From assembly GCF_900108275.1 (NCBI RefSeq), contig NZ_FNVD01000001.1, positions 558,001 through 622,000 of the forward strand: DNA of 64,000 nt, given 5' to 3'. Source of the stretch: Jhaorihella thermophila. Its GTDB lineage: Bacteria; Pseudomonadota; Alphaproteobacteria; Rhodobacterales; Rhodobacteraceae. The notes under the pieces are model-generated. The model saw nothing but the letters and a program-made list of their open reading frames with translations, was not told the DNA's origin and ran no database searches. The stretch's first letter is position 1, and each line of letters starts with the position of its first letter. The translations under genes were made by a program, and so were the position numbers. This document shows, in pieces, positions 12,727-22,823 of the stretch.

Positions 12727-13416
12727 TCAGCCGAGCGCGTAGCCGGTGCCGCGGACGGTGCGGATCGGGTCGGCGCCGCCGCCCCGCGTGAGCGCCTTGC
12801 GCAGGCGGCCGACATGCACGTCCACGGTGCGGGTGTCCACGTAGATGTCGCGGCCCCAGACGCGGTCGAGCAGTTGCTCGCGACTCCAGACGCGGCCGGG
12901 CTTTTCGATCAGCGCCGCGAGCAGGCGGAATTCGGTCGGACCGAGCCGGATCTCTACCCCGCCGCGGGTGACGCGATGGGTTTCGGAATCGAGCACGATG
13001 TCGTCATGTTCCAGCCGCATCCCCGCGGCCGCCGGCCGCACGCGGCGCAGCTGGACCCTCACCCGCGCCATCAGTTCCGCCAGCGAGTAAGGTTTGATCA
13101 CATAGTCGTCCGCGCCGGTTTCCAGCCCGCGCACGCGGTCCACCTCTTCGGTGCGGGCCGAAAGCATGATCACGGGGATGTTGCGCGTCTCGGGCCGGAT
13201 CTTCAGCCGGCGGCAGACCTCGAGCCCGCTGAGGCGCGGCATCATCCAGTCGAGCACCACGATATCGGGCGGCGTCTCGCGGATCTGCAGGAGCGCCTCT
13301 TCGCCGTCCCCGGCTCGCAGGACACGAAAGCCCTCGGCCTCGAGATTGTAGGCGAGAACCTCGCGCTGGGCCGGTTCGTCCTCGACCACGAGAACCGTTG
13401 GCTGGTCGGCGGACAT
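12727..13416 (-). CDS. phoB: phosphate regulon response regulator PhoB
   Basis: 229 aa. The receiver domain has acidic residues in LVVEDEPAQRE, phospho-acceptor D56 (VVLDWMMP) and the conserved lysine in DDYVIKPYS. The OmpR-type winged helix carries VWGRDIYVDTRTVDVHVGRLRKAL. It is the last gene of the minus-strand phoR-pstSCAB-phoU-phoB block, 9 bp after phoU. When phosphorylated by PhoR it should activate the operon through the Pho box upstream of pstS. Confidence 0.94.
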   Translation of the reverse strand: MSADQPTVLVVEDEPAQREVLAYNLEAEGFRVLRAGDGEEALLQIRETPPDIVVLDWMMPRLSGLEVCRRLKIRPETRNIPVIMLSARTEEVDRVRGLETGADDYVIKPYSLAELMARVRVQLRRVRPAAAGMRLEHDDIVLDSETHRVTRGGVEIRLGPTEFRLLAALIEKPGRVWSREQLLDRVWGRDIYVDTRTVDVHVGRLRKALTRGGGADPIRTVRGTGYALG

Positions 13417-13425
13417 GGGTTCACC

Positions 13426-14130
13426 TCAGGCCTTGGACGTCGAGGTCCTGTCGGCCTTGGGCCGGTCCTCGCCGGGACGTTCGCCGGTGACGACGTAGAT
13501 CAGCTGCTCGGCGATGTTGGTGACGTGATCCCCCATCCGTTCGGTGTTCTTGGCGATGAAATGCATGTGCATCGCCGGGGTGATGTTGCGCGGATCCTCC
13601 ATCATGAAGGTCAGAAGCTCGCGGAAGAGCGCGTTGTACATCTGGTCGATATCCTTGTCGCGCTCGATCACGTCTTCGGCCAGTTCCACGTCGCGCTGGA
13701 TATAGGCGTCTAGCGCGTCCTTGAGCATCCGCTGCACCTCCATCGCCATGCGCCGCAGCGCCGACGCGGTATCGCCCACGACCGGGCTGTCCACCAGAAC
13801 CCTGGTACGTTTGGCCATGTTCTTGGCATAGTCGCCGATCCGCTCGAGATTGGCGGCGATCTTCATCACCGCCAACACCAGCCGCAAGTCGCCCGCCGTT
13901 GGCGCGCGCAGCGCGATCAGGCGGGCGGTGTCCTCGTTGATGCGCTCTTCCATCGCGTCGATGGCCTTGTCACCGGCGCGGACCTGATCGGCCAGTTCGA
14001 CGTCGCGGCTCTCCAGGGACTTGGCCGCGTTGCGGATCGCGTCCTCGACCAGCCCGCCCATCTTCATGATTTCCGCCTGGATCCGTTCGATGTCGCGGTC
14101 GAAGGCAGAGAGGATATGTTGTTCCGACAT
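13426..14130 (-). CDS. phoU: phosphate signalling protein PhoU
   Basis: 234 aa, all helical, with two PhoU repeats (about 15-100 and 115-210). The metal-binding-type motifs are ERIGDYAKNMAKR in the first repeat and ERMGDHVTNIAEQ in the second. The start MSEQHILSAFDRDIERI (14128-14130) is chosen; the longer open frame to 14505 runs through pstB and is rejected. PhoU links Pst transporter state to PhoR/PhoB and dampens signalling when phosphate is plentiful. Confidence 0.94.
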   Translation of the reverse strand: MSEQHILSAFDRDIERIQAEIMKMGGLVEDAIRNAAKSLESRDVELADQVRAGDKAIDAMEERINEDTARLIALRAPTAGDLRLVLAVMKIAANLERIGDYAKNMAKRTRVLVDSPVVGDTASALRRMAMEVQRMLKDALDAYIQRDVELAEDVIERDKDIDQMYNALFRELLTFMMEDPRNITPAMHMHFIAKNTERMGDHVTNIAEQLIYVVTGERPGEDRPKADRTSTSKA

Positions 14131-14147
14131 GTCCGTTTCGCTCCTGC

Positions 14148-14945
14148 TCAGCCGATCCGGCCGGTGATGTAGCTTTCGGTGCGGGGATCGACCGGGTTGG
14201 TGAATATCTGCGCGGTTTCGCCGAATTCCACCAATTCGCCGAGATGGAAGAAGGCGGTCTTCTGGCTGACCCGCGCGGCCTGCTGCATCGAATGGGTCAC
14301 GATCACCACCGAGTAGCGCGCGCGAAGCTCGTCGATCAGCTCTTCGACCTGCGCGGTGGCGATCGGGTCCAGCGCCGAACAGGGTTCGTCCATCAGCAGC
14401 ACCTCGGGTTCGGTGGCCACCGCGCGGGCGATGCACAGGCGCTGCTGCTGGCCGCCCGACAGGCCGGTGCCGGGTTCGTGCAGGCGGTCCTTGACCTCGT
14501 CCCACAGCGCGCCGCGGCGAAGGGCCTTTTCCACGATCTCGTCAAGCTCGGCCTTGTTGCGGGCCAGCCCGTGAATGCGCGGCCCGTAGGCCACGTTGTC
14601 GTAGATCGACTTGGGGAACGGGTTGGGCTTCTGGAACACCATGCCGACGCGGGCACGCAGCTGCACCGGATCCACACGCTTGTCATAGATGTCCTCGCCA
14701 TCCAGGCGGATTTCGCCCTCGACCCGGCAGATCGGGATCGTGTCGTTCATCCGGTTCAGACAGCGCAGAAAGGTGGACTTGCCGCAGCCCGAAGGTCCGA
14801 TGAACGCGGTCACCATCTTGTCCCGGATATCCACGTTCACGTCCTTGATCGCCTGCGCGTCGCCGTAGAAGACGTTCACGTTCCGGGCGGCGAACTTGAT
14901 CTCGGTGTCGGTCACCTGCTTCTCCACATCTTGCATCACATTCAT
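14148..14945 (-). CDS. pstB: phosphate ABC transporter ATPase PstB
   Basis: 265 aa. It has Walker [10 protein letters not shown], the PstB-specific [13 protein letters not shown], signature [14 protein letters not shown], Walker [13 protein letters not shown] and the H-loop in [13 protein letters not shown]. The start at [10 protein letters not shown] (14943-14945) follows a G-rich ribosome site; an ATG seven codons upstream overlaps the pstA stop and is less likely. It energises high-affinity phosphate import with PstC and PstA. Confidence 0.95.
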   Translation of the reverse strand: MNVMQDVEKQVTDTEIKFAARNVNVFYGDAQAIKDVNVDIRDKMVTAFIGPSGCGKSTFLRCLNRMNDTIPICRVEGEIRLDGEDIYDKRVDPVQLRARVGMVFQKPNPFPKSIYDNVAYGPRIHGLARNKAELDEIVEKALRRGALWDEVKDRLHEPGTGLSGGQQQRLCIARAVATEPEVLLMDEPCSALDPIATAQVEELIDELRARYSVVIVTHSMQQAARVSQKTAFFHLGELVEFGETAQIFTNPVDPRTESYITGRIG

Positions 14946-14959
14946 CGGCCCGCCCCCCC

Positions 14960-16744
14960 TTACCATCGCCGCTCGAACCGGCGGCGCAGCAAGATGGCAA
15001 TACCATTCATCGCCACCAGAAACACCATCAGAACCACGATCGCGGCGGCCGTGCGGGCCTCGAAGGCGCGTTCGGGAAAGTCCGACCAGCGATAAACCTG
15101 CACCGGCAGGGCGGTGGCGCTGTCGGTGATGCCCTGGGGCACATCGACGATGAAGGCCACCATGCCGATCATGATGAGTGGCGCGGTTTCCCCCAGCGCG
15201 CTCGCCATGCCCAGGATCGCCCCGGTCAGCATGCCCGGCACCGCCAGCGGCAGGACGTGGTGGAACACCGCCTGCTGGTGCGAGGCCCCCACCCCAAGCG
15301 CCGCCTCGCGGATCGACGGCGGCACGGCGGCGATCGCGGCACGACTGGCGATGATGATCGTCGGCAGCGTCATCAGCGCCAACACGATCCCCCCCGCCAG
15401 CGGCGACGAACGCGGCACCCCGAAGAAGCCGATGACCACCGCCAACCCCAGCAGACCGAAGATGATCGACGGCACCGCAGCCAGGTTGTTGATGTTGACC
15501 TCGATGAAATCGGTGAACCGGTTGCGGGGCGCGAATTCCTCAAGATAGATCGCGCCCAGAACGCCGATGGGGAAGGCCAGCAGGAAGGTCACCAGCATGG
15601 TCCAGAAGGACCCCACCACGGCGCCGCGTATGCCGGCCAGTTCCGGTTCGCGCGAATCGCTGGCGAAGAAGAAACGCCAGTTGAAGACCTGATCCACCGC
15701 GCCGCGCGCGCCCAGATCCTCGATCAGCGCCACCGACAGGTCGGACACCTTGCGCGAGGCTTCGGGCAGATCCGACAGGAACAGCGCCCAGTCGGTCACG
15801 TTTTCGACCGGCCCCTCCACGGGGGTCAGCTCGACGCCGGTGGCACGGCCGGGCGCGATCGAGGTCAGCTTGATCCAGCCGCCATTGACATGCAGCATCA
15901 GCGACCGGTCCTTGCGCGTCAGCTTTTCCGAACCGCCCTCGCCGGCTGCGCGCGCCTCCAGCTCTTCGGCCTCGGCCAGCAGGCGGTCGCGCTCGGCCGC
16001 GCGCTTGTCGGCCTCGGCGAGATTGGCGGCGCGCGCTTCCTCGGTCTCCGCCGATTGTGCCCGGTCGCGAAAGGCCGCAACGCCGTTGTTCTGCAGCGCA
16101 GCCTTGCGGCGCAGCGCGGCGGCATCGGCCAGCAGACGTTCCTTCACCACCTCCAGGGCTGCGGCAAAATCGGCGGCGGTCGAGACGATTTGCAGCTTCT
16201 TGCCCTTGCCCGTCACGGTCAGCGCGCCCGAGGTCTGCATCGGCTGGAGCTGCCCGAATTCGCCCTTGAGATAAAGGTCGGTCACGTCCGAGGCCAGAAG
16301 CGGAAATTCGATGGTCCGGCCAATCAGGTCCGGGTTGGCCGCAACATGTTCGGCCAGTTCAAAGGGCGCCCCCGACGAAATCAGCCCGTAAAGTTCCTTC
16401 TTCGCCTTGCGCGATTTCACCTGCGGAAAGGTGTCGCGCAGTGCCTGCTTGGTGATGCCGACGAAATCGCCGCGCCGGATCACCTTTGGATCGCCCGTGC
16501 CGTCGGGGTCGATCCTGTCGGCCTCCAGCGTCACCGGAAGCGTAAGATAGCTTTCGCTGAGCGTGGCCGACGCCTTGACCAGGATCGAGCCCATCAGCGC
16601 CACCAGGGCCAGGCCGGAGACAAAGATCGCGGCCAGGCCATAGGCCTTGAGCCGAAGCACCGACCGACGGCGTTTGCGCAGATGCGGGTCGGTGCGGGAG
16701 GCTTCGATCAGGCCGGGGCGATGGATACGGGTTGCGTCGGTCAT
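14960..16744 (-). CDS. pstA: phosphate ABC transporter permease PstA (long form)
   Basis: 594 aa, about twice the E. coli length. A first transmembrane segment (about 35-55) is followed by a ~280-residue insert rich in coiled-coil helices (about 200-265, [19 protein letters not shown]) as in DUF3333-type PstA proteins, then the canonical permease domain with the [20 protein letters not shown] coupling loop. The start [11 protein letters not shown] (16742-16744) is favoured because a GAGGGGG precedes it; an ATG seven codons upstream overlaps the pstC stop. Confidence 0.92.
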   Translation of the reverse strand: MTDATRIHRPGLIEASRTDPHLRKRRRSVLRLKAYGLAAIFVSGLALVALMGSILVKASATLSESYLTLPVTLEADRIDPDGTGDPKVIRRGDFVGITKQALRDTFPQVKSRKAKKELYGLISSGAPFELAEHVAANPDLIGRTIEFPLLASDVTDLYLKGEFGQLQPMQTSGALTVTGKGKKLQIVSTAADFAAALEVVKERLLADAAALRRKAALQNNGVAAFRDRAQSAETEEARAANLAEADKRAAERDRLLAEAEELEARAAGEGGSEKLTRKDRSLMLHVNGGWIKLTSIAPGRATGVELTPVEGPVENVTDWALFLSDLPEASRKVSDLSVALIEDLGARGAVDQVFNWRFFFASDSREPELAGIRGAVVGSFWTMLVTFLLAFPIGVLGAIYLEEFAPRNRFTDFIEVNINNLAAVPSIIFGLLGLAVVIGFFGVPRSSPLAGGIVLALMTLPTIIIASRAAIAAVPPSIREAALGVGASHQQAVFHHVLPLAVPGMLTGAILGMASALGETAPLIMIGMVAFIVDVPQGITDSATALPVQVYRWSDFPERAFEARTAAAIVVLMVFLVAMNGIAILLRRRFERRW

Positions 16745-16757
16745 CTCGGCATCCCCC

Positions 16758-18134
16758 TCAGTCATACTGTTCGCGGAACCGGGCCACGACCTTTTGCGCC
16801 GCCACGTTCATCAACAGCGTGATGACGAACAGCGTGAAGCCCAGGGTAAAGGCCGGCCCGGCGGCGACCGAGGCTTCGATATCGCCGGTGATCAGCGCCA
16901 CGATCTGCACGGTCACCGTGGTCACGGCCTCAAACGGGTTGGCGGTCAGGTTGGCGCCCTGCCCCGCGGCCATCACCACGATCATGGTTTCCCCCACCGC
17001 CCGGGAAAAGCCCAGCAGCGCTGCCGACACGATCCCCGGCATGGCGGCGGGCAGGACGACCTTGGTGATGGTTTCGGCCTGCGTGGCGCCCAGCCCGTAA
17101 GAGCCATCCCGCAGCGCCTGCGGCACGGCGTTGATCACGTCATCCGACAGCGACGAGATGAAGGGAATGATCATGATCCCCATGACCAGCCCCGCGACCA
17201 GCGCCGATTCGGACGCGATCGGGATGCCGATCACGTCGCCGGTGTTGCGAAGGAATGGCGCCACGGTGATCGCGGCGAAAAAGCCGTAGACGACGGTGGG
17301 AACGCCCGCCAGCACCTCGAGCATCGGCTTGGCGATCGACCGCATCCGGGGCCCTGCGAAATCCGACAGATAGATCGCCGCGAACAGCCCGATCGGCACC
17401 GCCACCAGCATCGCGATCAGCGTGATCATCAGCGTGCCGGCAAAGAGCGGGATCGCGCCCACCTTGTCGGCATCCATGTGGCCCGAATGCACGCCCGAAA
17501 GCGGGCTCCAGGTGGTCCCGAACAGGAACTTGTCCACGCGCCAGCCGATATTTTCAAAGAATGTCACCGTCTCGAAGATCAGCGACAGAAAGATTCCGAC
17601 CGTCGTCACGATCGCGATCCCGGCGGTGACGGCGAGGATCGCCTTGACGATCGCCTCGGTCCGGTTGCGGGCCCGCCAGTCCGGCGCGATCTTGCGCTGA
17701 GCGTAGAGAAACGCCAGCCCTGTCACACCGGCCACCACCGCGATCCGAACCCAGCCCCAGATCGCCGCGAGCGACGAAAACCGCGCCGCGATCTCCAGCC
17801 GCAGGTCATCGCTGGCCGAGGACACCCGCGCCACCGCCAGCGCACGCGCATCCGACAGGATCAACTGGTGCTCGATGAATGGCTTGTCGGGCGCGATCTC
17901 GGCGATCCGGCCCATCAGCACATGCTCGATATGCCAATTGGACAGCACCGTCATCGCGATCAGCGCCCCCCATCCACACAGAGCGACCAGAAGAAAACCG
18001 AAATAGCCGTGATATTGCGGGCGCGAATGCAGCGCCGAAGGCGTGTTCCCGGCCAGCCGGGCGGCGCGGAGGCGTCCCATGAGAAAGGCGCCGATTGCGG
18101 CGACCAGGACCAGAGCTGCCAGTATCGAAGTCAT
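16758..18134 (-). CDS. pstC: phosphate ABC transporter permease PstC
   Basis: 458 aa with an N-terminal extension of two to three membrane helices before the BPD permease core. Recognisable regions are PIGLFAAIYLSDFA, EVLAGVPTVVYGFFAA and the coupling loop GSYGLGATQAETITKVVLPAAMPG. It partners PstA in the inner membrane. The gap to pstS is 112 bp, and the pstA reading frame starts immediately after its stop. Confidence 0.93.
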   Translation of the reverse strand: MTSILAALVLVAAIGAFLMGRLRAARLAGNTPSALHSRPQYHGYFGFLLVALCGWGALIAMTVLSNWHIEHVLMGRIAEIAPDKPFIEHQLILSDARALAVARVSSASDDLRLEIAARFSSLAAIWGWVRIAVVAGVTGLAFLYAQRKIAPDWRARNRTEAIVKAILAVTAGIAIVTTVGIFLSLIFETVTFFENIGWRVDKFLFGTTWSPLSGVHSGHMDADKVGAIPLFAGTLMITLIAMLVAVPIGLFAAIYLSDFAGPRMRSIAKPMLEVLAGVPTVVYGFFAAITVAPFLRNTGDVIGIPIASESALVAGLVMGIMIIPFISSLSDDVINAVPQALRDGSYGLGATQAETITKVVLPAAMPGIVSAALLGFSRAVGETMIVVMAAGQGANLTANPFEAVTTVTVQIVALITGDIEASVAAGPAFTLGFTLFVITLLMNVAAQKVVARFREQYD

Positions 18135-18246
18135 GGCGGTTCCTGCGATATCGGTTTTGGGTCAGCCCCGGACAATCGGGACGGCCGATCCTCGGACCGG
18201 CCGTCCCCGTCGGGGCGTCTGCCGCCCCTTTGTCACAATCGGCGGA

Positions 18247-19245
18247 TCAGTTCCACTCGTTTCCGGTCATCGGGGTCAGGTTGCGCACCGATTCCTGCCA
18301 TTTGGCGTGTTCGTCCGCCGGCAGCGGGATCAGCCCCTTGTCCACCAGATAGCCCTCTTCGCCCGAGGCCGCGTCGGACATGAACTCGTTGGCATATTCC
18401 TGAATGCCAGGCACCACGCCCACATGCGCGTTCTTGATGTAGAAATACATCGAGCGGGAAATCGGGTAGTCGCCGGCGGAAATGGTTTCGAAATTCGGCT
18501 CCACCCCGTCGATCTTCGCGCCCTTCAGCGCGTCCGAGTTCTGGTCGAGGAAGGAGAAGCCGAACACGCCGAGCGCATCGGGGTTGGCTTCCAGCTTGGA
18601 CACGATCAGGTTGTCGTTTTCGCCGGCCTCGACGAAGACGCCGTCTTCGCGGACGTGCCTGCCTTCCTTCTTGCAGTAGGCCTTGTCCTTGCCGGCCTCG
18701 CGGCAGCCCTTGTACATCGCCAGTTCCTCGAAGGAATCGCGCGTGCCCGAGGACGGCGGCGGTCCCAGCACCTCGATCTTGATGTCCGGCAGCGAGGGGT
18801 CGATCTCGCTCCACTTCGACGGCCGGGGCCCATCGGCGGCCAGCGCCGTCCACAGCTGGCCCAGGGTGATGTCGAATTCGGGCGCGTCCATCGCGTTGGC
18901 GATCACGATGCCGTCAAAGCCGATCTTGGCCTCCGTGATCTCGGTCACGCCGTTTTCTTGGCACATCTTGAATTCCCCGGCCTTCATCCGGCGCGAGGCA
19001 TTGGTGATGTCGGGATGCTCCTGCCCGACGCCCGCGCAGAACAGCTTCATCCCGCCGCCCGAGCCGGTCGATTCCACCACCGGCGTCTTGAAATCCGTGG
19101 TGCGGCCGAACTGTTCGGCCACCGCGGTCGAGAACGGGAACACCGTGGACGAGCCGACAATTCGGATCTGGTCGCGGGCGGCGGCCGCCGTGGCGGACAC
19201 GGCCGCGACGGCCAGCGTGGATACGGCGAGTTTCAGAAAGGACAT
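18247..19245 (-). CDS. pstS: periplasmic phosphate-binding protein PstS
   Basis: 332 aa. The signal peptide is MSFLKLAVSTLAVAAVSATAAAA (about 1-23), then mature RDQIRIVGSSTVFPFSTAVAEQF. It has the phosphate-loop motifs ESTGSGGG and PPPSSGTRDSFEE. The start at 19243-19245 follows GGAGACAGG; an ATG seven codons upstream lacks a ribosome site. It is first gene of the pst block, directly behind a three-unit Pho box. Confidence 0.95.
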   Translation of the reverse strand: MSFLKLAVSTLAVAAVSATAAAARDQIRIVGSSTVFPFSTAVAEQFGRTTDFKTPVVESTGSGGGMKLFCAGVGQEHPDITNASRRMKAGEFKMCQENGVTEITEAKIGFDGIVIANAMDAPEFDITLGQLWTALAADGPRPSKWSEIDPSLPDIKIEVLGPPPSSGTRDSFEELAMYKGCREAGKDKAYCKKEGRHVREDGVFVEAGENDNLIVSKLEANPDALGVFGFSFLDQNSDALKGAKIDGVEPNFETISAGDYPISRSMYFYIKNAHVGVVPGIQEYANEFMSDAASGEEGYLVDKGLIPLPADEHAKWQESVRNLTPMTGNEWN

Positions 19246-19328
19246 GCCTGTCTCCATCTTGTGCATGTTGTCTGATCACCCCAATGATGATCTCGGGTGC
19301 CGGACTAAGGCCGTCGGGCAAAGCTTTT

Positions 19329-19357
19329 GTGACAGCGATGTAACAGTTTCATGACAG
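19329..19357 (-). promoter_or_regulatory. Pho box (PhoB binding site) of pstS
   Basis: Three 7-bp direct repeats at 11-bp intervals on the minus strand: CTGTCAT, CTGTTAC and CTGTCAC, separated by 4-bp spacers. This is a near-ideal Pho box, about 85 bp upstream of the pstS start and between phoR and pstS. Confidence 0.88.
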
Positions 19358-19423
19358 GAGCCGGATTTGCCCGACTTTCCAGCGAAAAGCCGCCATGACC
19401 TGCGCGCATTGCCGACCGCGCGG

Positions 19424-20458
19424 TCAACGCGGCAGAATCACGGTAAAGACGGCGCCCTCGCCCGGTCGGCTGCGGGCCAATAGCCGCCCGCGGTGGCGGT
19501 TCACGATGTGCTTGACGATCGCCAGCCCCAGCCCGGTTCCGCCCAGCTGGCGCGACCGGTGGTTGTCGGCGCGATAGAACCGTTCGGTCAGGCGCGGCAG
19601 GTGGTGCGGCGCGATGCCGGGCCCCTTGTCGGCGACCTCGATGCGCGCCGCGGGGCCGCGCACTGCGGGATCTCGGTCGGACGGCTCGACCGTGACCGTC
19701 ACCTCGCCGCCGCTGCCGCCATACTTGATCGCGTTCTCGACCAGGTTGGTCAGAACCTGCCGCAACTGATCGGCATCGCCCGGCACCACGACCGGCTCTT
19801 TCGGCGCGGTAAGCCGCAGTTCGACCCCGGCATCCTGCGCCAGCGGCTCCAGCGACTTGAGCGTGGAGCCCGCGACCGCGCCCAGATCCACCGGGTCCGA
19901 CGGGCGCAGGCGCTCTTCGCTTTCGACCCGGTTCAGCGACAGCAGGTCCGTCACCAGCCGGTTCATTCGCGCGGCTTCGGCCTCCATGATGCCCAGGAAC
20001 CGTTCGCGCGCGGCCGCATCGTCGCGGGCCGGGCCGCGCAGCGTCTCGATGAACCCCATCAGCGCGGTGAGCGGCGTGCGCAGTTCGTGACTGACATTGG
20101 CCACGAAATCCCGCCGCATCTCGCTGGCCTGCTCCAGATCGCTGACATCGCGGAACACCAGCATCGCCATGCGGCCGTCGGGCCCGTGCACGGGGCGGCA
20201 GGTGACCTCGTGCGCGGTTTCGTTGCTGCCCTCGACCGAAATGTGTCGCACCGTGCGGCCTTCGCCCTGAAACAGCGCCGCCTCGATCGCCGCGATCACC
20301 TGCGGCTGGCGCAGCACCATCGCGAAATTCAGTCCCTCGATCCGGTCGCCCAGAAGCTCGTGTGCCGCATCGTTGCAGGCGGCGATCCGTTCCATCCGGT
20401 CCACCAGAAGCGCCGGCATCGGAATCGCCTGAATCATATCGCGGGTCAGCCGGTCCAT
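19424..20458 (-). CDS. phoR: phosphate regulon sensor histidine kinase PhoR (no membrane anchor)
   Basis: 344 aa: PAS domain (about 8-105), HisKA with H124 in FVANVSHELRTPL, and a HATPase domain with NLVENAIKYGG, VADKGPGIAPHHLPRLTERFYR and GTGLGLAIVKHI. Typical PhoR proteins begin with transmembrane helices; here the protein starts directly at the PAS domain, so it appears cytosolic. It lies upstream of pstS on the same strand, three bases after a trans-sulfuration enzyme gene. The phoR identity rests on domain content and context. Confidence 0.9.
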   Translation of the reverse strand: MDRLTRDMIQAIPMPALLVDRMERIAACNDAAHELLGDRIEGLNFAMVLRQPQVIAAIEAALFQGEGRTVRHISVEGSNETAHEVTCRPVHGPDGRMAMLVFRDVSDLEQASEMRRDFVANVSHELRTPLTALMGFIETLRGPARDDAAARERFLGIMEAEAARMNRLVTDLLSLNRVESEERLRPSDPVDLGAVAGSTLKSLEPLAQDAGVELRLTAPKEPVVVPGDADQLRQVLTNLVENAIKYGGSGGEVTVTVEPSDRDPAVRGPAARIEVADKGPGIAPHHLPRLTERFYRADNHRSRQLGGTGLGLAIVKHIVNRHRGRLLARSRPGEGAVFTVILPR

Positions 20459-20461
20459 GCC

Positions 20462-21646
20462 TCAGCCGCCCGTCGCCTCGGCCACGGCGCGGGTGAACAC
20501 TTCCCTCAGTGCCTCCAGATCCTCAAGCCCAACCGAGACGCGGAAAAACCCCTCGCCCAGCCCCAGCGCGGCGCGTTCCTCCGCGCTCAGCGCCCGGTGC
20601 GAGGACGAGGCGGGGTGCGACAGCGTCGTGCCCACGTCGCCCAGCGTGGGCGCAAAGGCCAGCTCTTCGGCGGCGCGGGTAAAGGCGTTGGCCGCCGCCC
20701 GCCCGCCGTCGAGTTCGAAACTGACCATGTTGCAGCCCTGCCCCTGCAAAAGCGCCGCCGCGCGGGCGTGGTCGGGGTGGTCGGGCCGGGTGGGATAGAT
20801 CACCCGTTTCACGCCGGGCAGCCCGGCCAGGTGATCGGCCAGCGCCTCCGCCGTGGCCTGGGCGCGGTCGAACCGTAGGTCAAAGGACAGCATCCCTCGT
20901 TCGGCAAGCCAGCAGTCAAACGGGCTGGGCGTCAGCCCGGCGGTCACGGCAAAGACCCGCATCGCCTCGTTCAGCGCCGGATCTCGCGCGACCGCATAGC
21001 CCAGGGTCACGTCGGAATGGCCCGCCAGCAGCTTGGTCACCGAATGGATCACGATGTCGGCGCCGTGGTCGAAGGGCCGAAAGGCGCGCGGCGTGGTGAA
21101 GGTGTTGTCCACCGCCAGCAGGACGCCCGCGTTCCGACACAGCGCGGCCAGTCCGTCGATATCGGCCACCCGCAGCGCGGGGTTCGACACGACCTCGACC
21201 AGAACCAGCCGGGTTTCCGGGCGCAGCGCGGCGCGCACCGCGTCCACGTCCCCCGCATCCGCCAGCGTGGTGGCAATGCCCAGCCGCGGCAGATCCTCCT
21301 TCATCTGGCGCAGGCTGCGCCCATAAAGCTGGTTGCCGCCGATCACATGATCGCCAGAGCGCAGCAGCCCCAGCAGCACCGCCGTCACCGCCGCCATGCC
21401 CGAGCCGGTGACGATTCCGCCCGTCGCCCCCTCCATCGCGTCGATCCGCGCCGCCACCACGTCGGCATTGGGGTGGCCTTCGCGGGCATAGGTATACCCC
21501 TGCACCCGGCCCTCGTATTGCGCATCCAGCGCATCGGGGGTGTCGCTGGCATAGACCACCGACGGGCTGAGCGGCGTCACGACGGGGCGCGAGGCGCTTT
21601 CCGGCAGCGGGAAGGGCCGCATCAAGGAACCGCGGTCATTGCGCAT
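20462..21646 (-). CDS. trans-sulfuration-family PLP enzyme (cystathionine gamma-synthase/lyase-like)
   Basis: 394-aa Cys/Met-metabolism PLP enzyme. It has YTYAREGHPN near the N-terminus, the cofactor-stacking region GSGMAAVTAVLLGLL, AVDNTFTTP, and the Schiff-base lysine in HSVTKLLAGHSDVTLGY. Sequence alone does not separate cystathionine gamma-synthase, beta- or gamma-lyase or O-acylhomoserine sulfhydrylase. It overlaps the gamma-carbonic anhydrase stop, and phoR follows only three bases later, so phoR may be read from this upstream promoter when phosphate is replete. Confidence 0.85.
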   Translation of the reverse strand: MRNDRGSLMRPFPLPESASRPVVTPLSPSVVYASDTPDALDAQYEGRVQGYTYAREGHPNADVVAARIDAMEGATGGIVTGSGMAAVTAVLLGLLRSGDHVIGGNQLYGRSLRQMKEDLPRLGIATTLADAGDVDAVRAALRPETRLVLVEVVSNPALRVADIDGLAALCRNAGVLLAVDNTFTTPRAFRPFDHGADIVIHSVTKLLAGHSDVTLGYAVARDPALNEAMRVFAVTAGLTPSPFDCWLAERGMLSFDLRFDRAQATAEALADHLAGLPGVKRVIYPTRPDHPDHARAAALLQGQGCNMVSFELDGGRAAANAFTRAAEELAFAPTLGDVGTTLSHPASSSHRALSAEERAALGLGEGFFRVSVGLEDLEALREVFTRAVAEATGG

Positions 21647-22170
21647 CAGTCGATCTTTCGCAGTTGCGCGCGGAACAGGCGGGCATGTTCGGCGTAATGC
21701 AGCGCGCTGAAGGTGATCCGCTGAGCGTTCTTTTCGTCTACCTCTCGCACGACCTTGCCGGGCGCGCCCATGACCAGTGAGTTGTCGGGAATTTCCTTGT
21801 TCTCGGTAATCAGCGCCCCGGCCCCGATCAGGCAGTTCCTGCCGATCTTCGCGCCGTTCAGGATCACCGCGCCCATGCCCACCAGCGTGTTGTCGCCGAT
21901 GGTGCAGCCATGCAGCATCACCTTGTGCCCGATGGTGCAGTTGCGGCCGATGGTCAGGGGAAAGCCTGCGTCGATATGCATGACGCAGTTTTCCTGCACG
22001 TTCGAGTTCTCGCCGATGCGGATTTCCTCGTGATCGGCGCGGATCGTGGTGCCGAACCAGACGCTCGCACCCTTTTCCAGCACCACCTTGCCAATCAGAT
22101 TGGCATCGGGGGCGACCCAGCTGTCCTCGTGCAGTTGCGGCTCATGCTCTCCCAATGCGTATATGGTCAT
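21646..22170 (-). CDS. gamma-carbonic-anhydrase-family hexapeptide protein
   Basis: 174 aa forming a left-handed beta-helix of hexapeptide repeats. Three histidines sit in the zinc-site positions of the gamma class ([12 protein letters not shown]). The PaaY/YrdA-like group is also possible, so actual carbonic anhydrase activity is unproven. It overlaps gmk by four bases and the next gene by one, indicating a translationally coupled gmk-to-trans-sulfuration run. Confidence 0.87.
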   Translation of the reverse strand: MTIYALGEHEPQLHEDSWVAPDANLIGKVVLEKGASVWFGTTIRADHEEIRIGENSNVQENCVMHIDAGFPLTIGRNCTIGHKVMLHGCTIGDNTLVGMGAVILNGAKIGRNCLIGAGALITENKEIPDNSLVMGAPGKVVREVDEKNAQRITFSALHYAEHARLFRAQLRKID

Positions 22171-22808
22171 GTCATCTCCTCGAATTCCTGTTGCAGGCGG
22201 CGCACATGCTCGGTCAGGTGCGGCTGCTGAATGCGGCGCAGGCGGGTGGCCTCGACGATGGTGATCAGCCGTTTTTCGGTCAGGTCCAGATCGTCGTTGA
22301 TCAGCACGAAATCATAGCCGTCCCAATGGCTGATCTCGTCCCAGCTTTTCTGCATCCGTTTCGCGATCACCTCTTCGCTGTCCTGCCCGCGAGTTTCCAG
22401 CCGCCGGCGCAATTCGCGGATCGAGGGCGGCAGCAGGAAGATCGACAACGTATGCATCCCCAGGGCCGAGTTGCGGATCTGCTGCGCGCCCTGCCAGTCG
22501 ATGTCGAACAGCACGTCCTGGCCCGCGTCGATCGCCGCCTGCACCGGCCCCTTGGGCGAGCCGTAGAAATTGCCGAAGACATGAGCATGTTCCAGCATCT
22601 CGCCCGCGGCCACGGCCTTCTTGAACGCGTCCTCGGACATGAAGTGATAGTCCTTGCCGTCCACCTCGCCAGGGCGTGGCGGGCGGGTCGTGGCGCTGAC
22701 GGAAAACCGGATGGAGGGATCCCACGCCATCAGCCGCCGCGACAAGGTGGATTTGCCCGCGCCCGAGGGCGAGGACAGGATGATCAACAGACCGCGCCGG
22801 TCAGCCAT
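22167..22808 (-). CDS. gmk: guanylate kinase
   Basis: 213 aa. P-loop [11 protein letters not shown] lies at the N-terminus, followed by [21 protein letters not shown] and [13 protein letters not shown] of guanylate kinases. It phosphorylates GMP to GDP. The start [11 protein letters not shown] (22806-22808) follows GGGAG; an ATG three codons upstream lies on top of that site. It directly follows yicC, a very common bacterial pairing. Confidence 0.95.
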   Translation of the reverse strand: MADRRGLLIILSSPSGAGKSTLSRRLMAWDPSIRFSVSATTRPPRPGEVDGKDYHFMSEDAFKKAVAAGEMLEHAHVFGNFYGSPKGPVQAAIDAGQDVLFDIDWQGAQQIRNSALGMHTLSIFLLPPSIRELRRRLETRGQDSEEVIAKRMQKSWDEISHWDGYDFVLINDDLDLTEKRLITIVEATRLRRIQQPHLTEHVRRLQQEFEEMT

Positions 22809-22823
22809 TCTTCGCATCTCCCG

